Source: Lucinisca nassula (Eukaryota; Mollusca; Bivalvia; Lucinida; Lucinidae). From it: 64,000 bases of DNA. The stretch spans positions 92,615,221 to 92,679,220 of the forward strand of contig OY757021.1 of the NCBI GenBank assembly GCA_963580285.1. Reading direction: 5' to 3'. The notes below the pieces were generated by a model. It was not told the DNA's origin. It ran no database searches and saw only the letters and a program-made list of their open reading frames with translations. Position numbers and translations under genes: made by a program. Positions within the stretch are counted from its first letter, which is position 1; every line of letters starts with the position of its first letter. Below are positions 30,172 to 41,100 of the stretch, in pieces.

Positions 30172-31760
30172 TATATATTCTTGTTCCTTACGATAAGATG
30201 CATTCAGTGACACCAATCTGGGGGACCCCCGGTACGTGCCTGGGTCATGCCCCACCCCCTCCATTCCATAAAAGGCCCAATATCTTAGAAACCTTACAGA
30301 TCCACACCCCTAAACCATATATATTCTTGATCCTTATGAAAATATACATTCACTGACACCAACTTGGGGGTCTCCCGGGGTGCGCCTGGGCCTTGCCCCA
30401 CCCCTTCTTCTTCACAAAAGGTCATATATCTCAGAAACCATTTAGATCCCCACCCCCAAACCATATAATATATTATATTCTTGTTCCTTATGATAAGACG
30501 CATTCAGTGATACCAACCTGGGGGTCCCCCAGGTTTTGCCGGGGTCATGCCCCACCCCCTCCATTTCATAAAAGGCCCAATATCTTGGAAACCTTACAGA
30601 TCCCCACCCCTAAACCCTATATAGTCTTGTTCCTTATGAAGAGACTCATTCATTGACACCAATTTGGGGGTCTAATTGGGTGCGCCGGGGCCTTGCCCCA
30701 CCCCTCCACTTCACAAAAAGCCATCTATCTCAGAAACCATTGAGATCCCCGCCCCAAAACCTTATATATTCTTGTTTCTTATGATAAGACGCATTCATTG
30801 ACACTAACCTGGGGGTCCCCCAGGATGTGCCGGAGTTGTGCCCCACCCCTTCATTACATTAAAGACCCAATATCTTGGAAACCTTACAGATCCCCACCTC
30901 TAACCATATATATTGTTGTTCCTTATGATAAGACACATTCATTGACGTCAACCTGGAGGTCTCCCGGGTCAAGCCAGGGCCTTGCCCCACCCCATCACTT
31001 CACAAAAGGCTATATATCTCAGAAACTGTTCAGAGCCCCACCCCTAAACCATATATAATTATCCTTTATGTGATAAGACACATTCAAATAACACTAGCTT
31101 GGGAGTCATCCGGACTGCCTGGATCATGCCCCACTGCTTTACTTCATTAAAAGCCATATATCTCAGAAATCATTCAGATCACCACCCATAAACTACAATA
31201 TTCTTGTTCCCTATGATAAAACTCATCCAGTCACACCAACCTGGGGGTCAATTTGTGCTAGGGCAATGCGCCCCGCCACTCCACTTTAAAAGGCCATATA
31301 TTTCAGACACCATTCAAATCCCCACCCCATAATCATATATGTTCTTGTTCCTTATCAATAGCACACCCACTTGGGGGTTGCTGGGGCATTCCTCTCCTCT
31401 CCACGTCAAAGAAGGGCCTCATATATCAGAAACCATTCAGATTCCCACTCATAAACCATATATATATAATCTTGTTCCTTATAGGGACAACAATCTTGGG
31501 CTTTCCTGGGATCAACAGGACATGCCCCAACCCCTCCACCGCTTAAGAGGCCTTATAACTCCGGTATACAGATCTCCACTGCTACACCATATATATTCTT
31601 ATTCCTTATGATAAGACGCTTTTAGTGATACCAACCAGGACTCCTTAGGGTCCATGCCCTACACCCTCTACTTAATAAAAGGCCTAATGTTTTAGATACT
31701 GAGTGCAGATGGATGCTCATTTGGATATAGAGGTTCATTTGGGAGACTTTATAATTGGTA

Positions 31761-33101
31761 CGAGGACTGTTCAAATATGAATGCAAGTAGAACGTTTTCT
31801 CATGCACTAATGCGAAAATCACCTGGAAATAAATATCACAGCGTAGAAAAACATTTTACCTATACATTGATACCAAACCTGTTAAAATCTGTGCACTTTA
31901 GCGATGTATATCGTTCGATAAACACTGTCTACTCTTGTATACTAATACAAAACATGGTTGGAAGAAGGTCAGAGTATGCCGTTGAAATACGGTCCTATAT
32001 TAAGAATCGTTGTATTCTTGATTACGGTGCAAAGACATTTTTGATGAAATATGTTTGGTTTATGGGCATAATGAAATGTCTTTTCCGACAGTTTTTGGTT
32101 GGTGTAAGAAATTCAGCTGTGGGCTAGGCTCAACAGAAGATGCACCACATGATTGTCAGCCGAAAAGAGCAACATCTGCCAAGATGGTTGCTAAAATGTA
32201 AGAAATACTTGCTACCGATGCATGATACACCACTAGGCAAATAGCTAGTATGATTGGCATCACATTAGGAGCAGCTCATACAATTCTGAAATGGAATTTG
32301 AAAATGAGAAAGATCTGTGCTAGATGGATTCCCCATCTGTTGACAGATGAGCAGAAAAAGACACGTGTTCAGTGCGCCAAGAATTTGCTTAAAAAGTTCC
32401 CAAATTAAAATGCACAGTCTTTCACTAATGTCGTCACAGGTGACGAGACATGGGTTCACTTTTTTGAGCCAAAATGAAAGATTCAGAACAAAATGTAGGC
32501 AATAAAGTATTGCAAAAGACCATGGATTGCAAAGTGGACCATGAGCGTCAAGAAGGTAATGTATGCCATATTCTTTTCAAATCAGGGCCCTGCTATTCAG
32601 GTTGCTGTGCCTAAAGGCAAATCTGTAAATGCGAAGTTTTACAAGAATAAAGTTCTTTGAAAATTGAAGAAATATTTCAAAGAATGAAGACCCGCAACTG
32701 GTTTGGCCAATGTCAGATTGCTACATGACAATGCGTCATCGCACAAGGTGTTCATTGTGCAAGACTATCTGAAGCAGGAAAAGGTTGTTGAACTCCCTCA
32801 ACCCCCGCATTCCCTTGACCTTGCCCCGTGTGATTTTTTTTTTGTTCCGGCGGCTGAAAAAATACCTTTCTGGTCGAAAATTTGTACAGCGCAAACACAT
32901 CGGTTCTGCAATATTCCAGTGCCTTCATAGTATACCTCGAAAAGACTACCAAAATGCATTCAATGATTGGATCAGAAGACTGAAAGTTTGTATATCTGTT
33001 AAAGGGGAATACTTTGAGGGGACAAAATAAAATTTTTCATCGAAATCTATCACAGAATCATTTTTGTTTGCTTAGTTGCGTTCATATTTGAACAGTCCTG
33101 G
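31761..33101 (+). mobile_element. mariner-like transposon (1341 bp), decayed
   Basis: Inverted ends with GGACTGTTCAAATATGAA are flanked by TA (31759-31760, 33102-33103). The empty site is visible at 18099-18104 in HL-A copy 1. Transposase remains include RSEYAVEIRSYIKNR (N-terminal part), a GDETWVHFF-type motif near 32440-32470 and HDNASSHK...PHSLDLAPCDFFF (32723-32840), the mariner DD34D signature. Several frameshifts and stops separate them. Confidence 0.85.
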
Positions 33102-33478
33102 TAGATTAAAATGATATCATGTTAAAATACATGGCTGTCATTGGGCAGTGCCCACCTGAGCTCTGGTGAGCATAGTGGCCCATGGGCCTCTTGTTTCATC
33201 TTTCACACATAGGCATGATTTGATGGAAGTGTCATTTACAAACAAGCTCATAATTATAAGGACATGTTCAGACTTTTGGATGATTTTTGGTTGATGGGAT
33301 GTAAAACTCCAACACACATAGTATTACATTTTAAAAGGACATGGCAGAGTGCAGAATCACCAATTGGGCGACCAACTATTGAGGTAGGTCTTAAGAACTT
33401 TTCCCCTCTGATACCCTGTAAAATAAATGCAGCAAAAAATGGTCTTTCTATTCTATTAGGGAGCAAATTCTATCCTTT

Positions 33479-33653
33479 AACGCATTGTTGGCGGGAAACC
33501 CCGAAAACGGTACCTTGGCAAAAATAGTTGATATTCAATTTAGCTTTTGCAAACAGTGAAGGCCCAGATCAGATGCCATAGAATGTGGCATCTGATCTGA
33601 CTGCACTGGTGGCAGATGTTCTGTTCCAGGTTTTCCCCATCTGAAATGGGTTA
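33479..33653. repeat. Palindrome-core MITE, variant (family P7-like)
   Basis: 'GGCAAAAATAG..GCAAACAGTGAAGGCC' leads into a palindrome AGATCAGATGCCATAGAATGTGGCATCTGATCT, ending GAAATGGGTTAA. It directly abuts the P1 copy at 33651. The interval 33194-33478 has no recognisable feature. Confidence 0.6.
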
Positions 33654-33863
33654 ACCCTTGACCTGCTGAATATTTCTATATGCCACACCCACTACTGATT
33701 CTCAACCAATCAGATTATTTGATGCAAATTATTGCAACAAATTCACAATCTGAATGGTAAACAATGTAGATCCTGATCAGATGGCTTCGTCAGAAGCCAT
33801 CTGATCTGGATCTTCATTGTTTGGAAAATCAGGCATATCCGGGCTCAGCAGGACAAGGGTTAA
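33651..33863. mobile_element. MITE, family P1
   Basis: Inverted ends TTAACCCTTGACCTGCTG and CAGCAGGACAAGGGTTAA, with the central palindrome around GGCTTCGTCAGAAGCC. Confidence 0.85.
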
Positions 33864-34235
33864 GAGTTACATAAAATATTTTCTGTACGAGTTCCAGCCC
33901 CAGAAGGTGTATCTGAGTAAAGAAAAAAAAAGATCAAAATCGATAAAATTAATCCTGTCAAGGAGCACTTCTCATTAGTGTGACAGTGCTGAAAACTTCT
34001 CTCAATAACAAATAAGCAAAGCTCAATGAATTATTCTTTATCTAGTTATTGAAATAGATGGGACTATTGAAAACAAAAATTCCACTCCGAAAACGACGTA
34101 ATTATTTAGATGTGAAAAACAATACAGGATGATTGAATTAGGCTTCAACTATTATTATATTTAGGTTTAGGGAAATTGATCTTTTTTTTTCAGGGTGTGA
34201 GAATGCCACTCCTTCATATCAATAAAGGTCTTCTC

Positions 34236-34609
34236 TTAATTCTTATCCTGCTGCCTAAATTAATTTAGCCTCACCTATTTACATTTCAGCCAATCAAACT
34301 AATTCATGTAATTTATTCACTCAAATCTGCAAACAACCATCTGATCTGGATCTATACTGTTTGCAAAGGTAGTTGTTGTGAACAGCAGGATAAGGGTTAA
34401 CTCTTATCATGCTGTTCAAGACAACCCCTATCTTTGCAAACAGTGTAGATCCTGATCAGATGGCTTCTTCAGAAGCCATCTGATCTGGATCTACACTGTT
34501 TGGCATTCAGTTTATGAATTTGAAGCAATAAATTACATCAAGTAATTTGATTGGTTGATAGACAGAAATGGGTGTGGCTAAACTGAATATCCAGCAAGAG
34601 AAGGGTTAA
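34236..34609. mobile_element. Two abutting family P1 MITEs sharing one terminus
   Basis: Copy 34236-34400 has only one arm of the central palindrome. Copy 34397-34609 is complete and inverted relative to it. They share the junction GGTTAACTC at 34395-34403. The interval 33864-34235 shows nothing recognisable. Confidence 0.75.
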
Positions 34610-34889
34610 AGGAAAGTTGTTCTTTCCTTTGAGGGATAGACCATGTGTTTACCTAATGGTAGGATTTTACATAAACCTTTTACCAGTGCAAAATTATGAC
34701 AACTGCCCTTCTTGAATCAGTAGAAGGGAAAGAATGACCGTAGAAATGATTTATAACAATCGCTTTGAAAGAATGTTGCTGACCCGGCAGGAGTATCATA
34801 CCCATTACCTCCTGATCACAAGTCAGATGCACATCTGACGGAGCTACCGAGGCCAGCAATGCCATATGGATAGATACAATAAAGCTTTC

Positions 34890-35515
34890 TTAACCCTTGT
34901 GCTGCTGAATATTTATATATGCCACACCCACTACTCAATATCAACCAATCAGATTGCTTGATGCAAATTATTGAAACATTGATGCAAATTATTGAATTCA
35001 TGAAATGAATGACAAACAATGAAGATCCTGATCAGATGGCTTCTGAAGAAGCCATCTGATCTAGATCTTCTTTGTTTGAAAGCGAAGACATACCCGGGCT
35101 CAGCAGGACAAGGGTAAAAATTCGGACACCTTGAGAACTTGCCATTATTCTCCTAAAATTTTAACAAATTTGTTTCATGATACAGCAAGGAGTTCAAAAG
35201 GTGCAGACGGAATGGCAAACAATTTAGACCCCGAACAGACTGCTCCTCAGACTGCGCTCCTTCAGGAGCAGGCTGATCTGGGTCTGCACTGTTTTATTGG
35301 CTTATCTGTCCCAATACTTATTATCATTAACCCTTTACCTGCTGAATATTTATATATGCCACACCCACCACTGATTATCAACCAATCAGATTACTTGATG
35401 CAAATCATTGCCACAAATTCATGAGCTGAATGACAAACAATGAAGTTCCTGATCTGATCTGGATCTGCATTGTTTGAAAGATCAAACATATCCATGCTCA
35501 GCAGGACAAGGGTTA
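34890..35515. mobile_element. Cluster of P1, P2 and P1 MITEs
   Basis: P1 at 34890-35117, P2 at 35117-35335 (with TTCTCCTAAAATTTTAACAA, a central palindrome and CTGTCCCAATACTTA), then P1 at 35337-35515. The three abut without spacer. The interval 34610-34889 has no other feature. Confidence 0.75.
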
Positions 35516-35609
35516 ATGTATATAGCGCTTAAAATGCCAAAAAACTACATCTGATAATGTTGTATGTTTATGCTGTCTGCTTCATCTTCTTGCAAACTTT
35601 CCAAACCTA

Positions 35610-35700
35610 TTTTTTACATATAGGCAAACAGTGTGGACCCTGATCAGACTGCTCCTAGAGGAGCAGTCTGATCTGGGTCCACACTCTTTGCAATAATGAC
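35610..35700. repeat. Isolated palindromic core (AACAGTG-type)
   Basis: GCAAACAGTGTGGACCCTG... with CTCCTAGAGGAG at the centre and the mirrored arm ending CTTTGCA. Confidence 0.7.
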
Positions 35701-35724
35701 TTTTTAAATAGCGCAAGTGACTGA

Positions 35725-36513
35725 AGGTCATGGTGAGCTTTTGTGAAAGTGAGATGTCCGGCAGCGATGTCCGTCGGGCGTCAAGCGTGCATAAACTATT
35801 CATGTGAACACTTTACAGGCCACAGTTTTGGTTCAGTCATTATCTCATCATCAAACTTTCTCAGAATGATCATCATGACAATATATTGGTCAGGTTTGAA
35901 TATGGGTCAAGACGGTTCAGAAAGTAGGTCAGTTGGTCAAATCTTAGAAAAACCTTGTGAACACTCTGGAGGCCACAATTTTGGTCTGAACATCATCAAA
36001 CTTGCTCAGAATGATTATCTTGACAATATCTCGGTCAAGTTTGAATATGGGTTATGTCGGACTGACAGTAGGTCAGTAGGTCAAATCATAGAAAAACCTT
36101 TTGAACACTCTAGAGGCCACAGTTTTGGTCCAATCGTCATCAAACTTGCTCAGAATGATCATCTTGACAATATCTCAGTCGAGCTCCAATAGTGTTCATG
36201 TCGGGTCAAAAACTAGGTCAGCAGGTCAAGTCATAGAAAAAAACCTTGGTCAAATCATCATCAAACTAGCTCAGAATGATCATCTTGACAGTATCTCAGT
36301 CATGTTCGAATATGGGTTATGTCAGGTCAAAAATTAGGTCAGTAGGTAAAATCATAGAAAAAACGTGGCAAACACTCTAGAGGCCACAGTTTTGGTCTTA
36401 TCATCATCAACCTTGCTCAGTATGATCATCTTCACAATGTCTTGATTGAGTTTGAATATGGGTCATGTCAGGTCAAAAAGTATGTCAGTAGGTAAAATCC
36501 TAGAAAAACCTTA
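35725..36513 (+). mobile_element. 5'-truncated Helentron-like element HL-E
   Basis: Starts TGGTGAGCTTTTGTGA..GATGTCCG. It has about five units of roughly 130 bp with 'AACTTGCTCAGAATGATCAT' and 'AGAAAAACCTTGTGAACACT', and ends near ACTCTAG before TT. The ORFs here are repeat translations. Confidence 0.55.
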
Positions 36514-36529
36514 TGAATACTCTAGTTCT

Positions 36530-36632
36530 TATTTTTTTCTAGAAAACAAAATCTGGCATTTCATGCAAATTGTCTCCATAGGAAACAACTTGCATGAGAT
36601 GTCAGATCCTTTTTTCTGGGAAAAATAAGACT
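36530..36632. mobile_element. Palindromic MITE, family P4
   Basis: CATTTCATGCAAATTGTCTC and its imperfect complement form a hairpin. Other copies: 51835-51925 and 63692-63905. Confidence 0.6.
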
Positions 36633-36759
36633 ACTGTAATATCAGTAATTTGTCTGTCTGCTGAATTAGCCTAAAGTGGTAAAGGTTAAAGGGAGACGAT
36701 TGTATACTATAGCATGTCCTGCCGTTACATTGTTCAATTAGTTATCTTTTCTTTTGCAG

Positions 36760-36807
36760 AACTCACAGACTTTCACGTTTCCTGACATAACTGATGATGT
36801 GAAAGAG
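36760..36807 (+). CDS. RIC8: RIC8 (synembryn) internal exon, 48 nt
   Basis: The exon is bounded by a pyrimidine-rich acceptor (TTTTCTTTTGCAG) and a donor GTATGC. It encodes 16 codons, NSQTFTFPDITDDVKE, in phase 0 at both ends. It matches the N-terminal 'xSQSFTFxD' region of Ric-8 proteins and reads directly into the exon at 57647 in phase 0. Ric-8 is a cytosolic armadillo-like protein that folds newly made G-alpha subunits and acts as a non-receptor exchange factor. The first coding exon was not recognised upstream. The short length alone would not be convincing; the phase match and continuity with the next exon carry the call. Confidence 0.72.
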
Positions 36808-36831
36808 GTATGCATTTTTTAATAGATATCA

Positions 36832-37032
36832 CAGGGCCCTGTTGTTCAAAGCATTGCTAGCTTATGATAAACATTAACATTTCTAGCAGCTACAATATCT
36901 GATTCAGTTATAGTTTTGCTGAACTTTTGCAGTGCAAAGGTTACAGTCACATCATTAGCATATTTTCCATATAAAATGATAAAAATTTTAACAATATTTT
37001 ATCTAACAACATCAAAAGCTTTGAACAACCGG
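36832..37032. mobile_element. MITE, family P5
   Basis: Inverted ends GGGCCCTGTTGTTCAAAGC and GCTTTGAACAACCGGACCC. A better copy is at 46087-46331. Confidence 0.7.
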
Positions 37033-37189
37033 ACCCAAACTAATAGCTAATGGGGCATCTGATCCACGTCTACAGTGTTTGCCAATATCCCATTTTTGGG
37101 ACCGTAGACATTTACGGGTTAACCAGTTCAGTTCTTGTACTGTGTCCTTTACTGATATATATTGCACTAGGTGAACTTAATTTGTTGGA

Positions 37190-37260
37190 TGTGTCAAGTA
37201 GTGTAAATACTGATCAGATGGCCATCTGATCTGTATCTACACTGTTTGCATCCTGGTTCA
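37190..37260. repeat. Isolated palindromic core
   Basis: AGTGTAAATACTGATCAGATGG mirrored by CCATCTGATCTGTATCTACACT. Confidence 0.65.
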
Positions 37261-37389
37261 GTGGTAAACAGAAATATTGGTAAAATAACCTGAAAATGTG
37301 TTTTGATTATGGAACTCTAAACATATAGCAACAGAAAAGGTTGGTATTTTGTGATAACCGAAGGATAGTTTTTGTCAATCCATCATCAT

Positions 37390-37745
37390 CATCAAAGTTT
37401 TGATTTACATGCAGGTACAGGGGCAACATCCACATAATTGGTCCCCCTTCGAGGTAGCTGACTTGCTGCACTCACCAGGTCTCCAGGTATGTCTAGCATG
37501 AGGGTCGATAGCCAATAGCTTCCACTCTCTGCGATCTCTCTGTCAGCTGCTTCCAAGTCATCTTGGGACTTCCAGGCCCACATTTTTCATCCACCTGTAT
37601 ATCAAAGGCTGTCTTGACTGCACCCTTGGAATGCTGCATGTGTCAATACCAGCGGAGCCTTCTCTCCGTCATGATGAGGTCCAGATCCTCAATGCCAAGC
37701 CGCGCAAGTAGCTCACTGGACCTGATGGATAATATGGAGAAATAA
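37390..37745 (-). pseudogene. 3' end of a non-LTR retrotransposon (LINE) reverse-transcriptase ORF
   Basis: The minus strand encodes a remnant with LARLGIEDLDLIMTERRLRW, then an in-frame TGA, then KGAVKTAFDIQVDEKCGPG and TWKQLTE. This is the RRLRWYGH...GRPxxTW tail typical of several LINE clades. A short fragment of the same element recurs at about 60620-60680. Degraded, 5'-truncated and frameshifted. Confidence 0.65.
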
Positions 37746-37821
37746 GGAAAACTATCTTTCAATTATCACAAAATATGTAGCTTTTCTGTTGGTATGTATA
37801 AAGGCATATTGTGCGTCCGTG

Positions 37822-38035
37822 GCCTATTGAATAAGAACTCTTAATCATTAGGTCTCTCACCGCTGTGGGTCGGAGCCTGGATCAGGTCACATGTGAGATG
37901 CCAAGTTCTGCAATGGAAGGTCGGGTGGTATTTCTCAGGGTACTCCAGTTTTCGCCCACCTGATTAACGATTGGCTTGATATGAGTGTTATAATCTTGAA
38001 AGGGCTGTGAGACCAAAAAAAAAAAAAAAAAAAGA
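37822..38035 (+). repeat. tRNA-derived SINE (family T1), diverged copy
   Basis: 'CCGTGGCCTA.TGAATAAGA' (A-box region), 'CACCGCTGTGGGTCGGAGCC', then CTCAGGGTACTCCAGTTTTC and an A-run at 38016-38034. It aligns with 49683-49937 and 58200-58430. Confidence 0.75.
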
Positions 38036-38184
38036 AAGGCATATTTGCATCCTTGATGTAGGTATCATAAAAATTGAACTACATAAGGCAATTCAGTAGT
38101 AAGACGGGGTCCCTTTTTCAGTGGTTCTAACATGTTATTTTCTTAGTTTTCCTTATACTAGTTTATAAGACTGGTCAGACATTT

Positions 38185-41100
38185 TTATACCCCCGGCATA
38201 CGGAGTATGCCATGGGGGTATATAGTTTTCGTCTTTTCTGTGTGTGTGTAAACTTTCTGTGTGTGTGTGTGTAAACTTTTTTTTGTGTCAAAGATTTCTC
38301 AGGAACTACTATACCTAGAAACTTGAAATTTGGTACAAACAACATGCATAACTAGTTGTATTGTGGGAAAGAAAATTGGGGCTGTGGGGCCAGGTTCTTT
38401 AGAGTTATTCCCCTTTGTTATATTTGCTACTGAGATGTGCATTTTGTGACTTACCTTAAATTTTGTGTCAAAGATTTCTCAAGATCTACTGTACCTAGTT
38501 ATACCCCCGGCATACGGAGTATGCCATGGGGGTATATAGTTTTCGTCTTTTCTGTGTGTGTGTAAACTTTCTGTGTGTGTGTGTGTAAACTTTTTTTTGT
38601 GTCAAAGATTTCTCAGGAACTACTATACCTAGAAACTTGAAATTTGGTACAAACAACATGCATAACTAGTTGTATTGTGGGAAAGAAAATTGGGGCTGTG
38701 GGGCCAGGTTCTTTAGAGTTATTCCCCTTTGTTATATTTGCTACTGAGATGTGCATTTTGTGACTTACCTTAAATTTTGTGTCAAAGATTTCTCAAGATC
38801 TACTGTACCTAGAAACTTGAAATTTGGTACAAGCAACATGCATAACTAGTTGTATTGTGGGAAAGAAAATTGGGGCTGTGGGGCCAGGTTCTTTAGAGTT
38901 ATTCCCCTTTGTCATATTTGCTACTGAGATGTGTATTTTGTGAGTTACCTTAAATTTTGTGTCAAAGATTTCTCAGGAACTACTGTACCTAGAAACTTGA
39001 AATTTGGTACAAACAACATGCATAACTAGTTGTATTGTGGGAAAGAAAATTGGGGCTATGGGGCCAGGTTCTTTAGAGTTATTCCCCTTTGTTATATTTT
39101 TTTTATAAAATTTTGTCAGCAAGATATCTCAAAAACTATGCCATGGGGGTATATAGTTTTCGTCTTTTCTGTGTGTGTGTAAACTTTCTGTGTGTGTGTG
39201 TGTAAACTTTTTTTTGTGTCAAAGATTTCTCAGGAACTACTATACCTAGAAACTTGAAATTTGGTACAAACAACATGCATAACTAGTTGTATTGTGGGAA
39301 AGAAAATTGGGGCTGTGGGGCCAGGTTCTTTAGAGTTATTCCCCTTTGTTATATTTGCTACTGAGATGTGCATTTTGTGACTTACCTTAAATTTTGTGTC
39401 AAAGATTTCTCAAGATCTACTTTACCTAGAAACTTGAAATTTGGTACAAGCAACATGCATAACTAGTTGTATTGTGGGAAAGAAAATTGGGGCTGTGGGG
39501 CCAGGTTCTTTAGAGTTATTCCCCTTTGTTATATTTGCTACTGAGATGTGTATTTTGTGAGTTACCTTAAATTTTGTGTCAAAGATTTCTCAGGAACTAC
39601 TGTACCTAGAAACTTGAAATTTGGTACAAACAACATGCATAACTAGTTGTATTGTGGGAAAGAAAATTGGGGCTGTGGGGCCAGGTTCTTTAGAGTTATT
39701 CCCCTTTGTTATATTTTTTTTATAAAATTTTGTCAGCAAGATATCTCAAAAACTATTGGAGCTAGAGCCTTGAAAGTTGGTGAATAGATTGGTGGTGATG
39801 AGTAGATGAACTGATTAACTTTTGACAAAATTCCGAAAAATACTTTGTGAGTTATGGCCCTTTGTCATTTTGGTAACTTTAGAACCGTGTATGCTAGGGT
39901 TTTGAAATTTCATATATGGATTCCTCATGGAAAATTAGCCGACACGTATTTTTTTTCTCGTCCGGATTATGCTCCTTTCAAGAGTTATTGCCCTTTGAAA
40001 TTTTTTTAATAAAATCTTGTCAGCAAGATATCTAAAAAACTATTGGATATAGAGCCTTGAAAGTTGGTGAATAGATTGGTGGTGATGAGTAGATGAACTG
40101 ATTAACTTTTGACAATATTACGAAAAATACTTTGTGAGTTATGGCCCTTTGTCATTTTGGTAATTTGTGCCATTGATCTGTATGGTAAAAGTGATGCATA
40201 GCATAATTTTAGAACCGTGTATGCTAGGGTTTTGAAATTTCATATATGGATTCCTCATGGAAAATTAGCTGACCCTTATTTTTTTTCTCCTCCGGATTAT
40301 GCCCCTTTCAAGAGTTATTGCCCTTTGAAATTTTTTTAATAAAATCTTGTCAGCAAGATATACCTAGAAACTTGAAATTTGGTACAAACAACATGCATAA
40401 CTAGTTGTATTGTGGGAAAGAAAATTGGGGCTGTGGGGCCAGGTTCTTTAGAGTTATTCCCCTTTGTTATATTTGCTACTGAGATGTGCATTTTGTGACT
40501 TACCTTAAATTTTGTGTCAAAGATTTCTCAAGATCTACTGTACCTAGAAACTTGAAATTTGGTACAAGCAACATGCATAACTAGTTGTATTGTGGGAAAG
40601 AAAATTGGGGCTGTGGGGCCAGGTTCTTTAGAGTTATTCCCCTTTGTTATATTTGCTACTGAGATGTGTATTTTGTGAGTTACCTTAAATTTTGTGTCAA
40701 AGATTTCTCAGGAACTACTGTACCTAGAAACTTGAAATTTGGTACAAACAACATGCATAACTAGTTGTATTGTGGGAAAGAAAATTGGGGCTGTGGGGCC
40801 AGGTTCTTTAGAGTTATTCCCCTTTGTTATATTTTTTTTATAAAATTTTGTCAGCAAGATATCTCAAAAACTATTGGAGCTAGAGCCTTGAAAGTTGGTG
40901 AATAGATAGGTGGTGATGAGTAGATGAACTGATTAACTTTTGACAAAATTCCGAAAAATACTTTGTGAGTTATGGCCCTTTGTCATTTTGGTAACTTTAG
41001 AACCGTGTATGCTAGGGTTTTGAAATTTCATATATGGATTCCTCATGGAAAATTAGCCGACACGTATTTTTTTTCTCGTCCGGATTATGCTCCTTTCAAG

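Larger units (their letters stand above)
27820..33193 (+). mobile_element. Helentron-like element HL-A, copy 2 (with Tc1 and mariner insertions)
   Basis: Colinear with 14595-18193 from the TTAGCTCACC end to the CTCTTG end. It carries Tc1 (28594-30171) and mariner (31761-33101) insertions and lacks the Tigger-like one. It starts only 4 bp after the CTAG end of HL-D. The pair gives natural empty sites for all three insertions. Confidence 0.75.

Noticed and set aside
35743..36337. 149- and 78-residue ORFs as protein genes
   Set aside because: They translate the roughly 130-bp tandem units of HL-E; the repeated peptide blocks follow the DNA repeat.
37563..37745. Plus-strand 60-residue ORF
   Set aside because: Shadow of the minus-strand LINE reverse-transcriptase tail, which has recognisable motifs.
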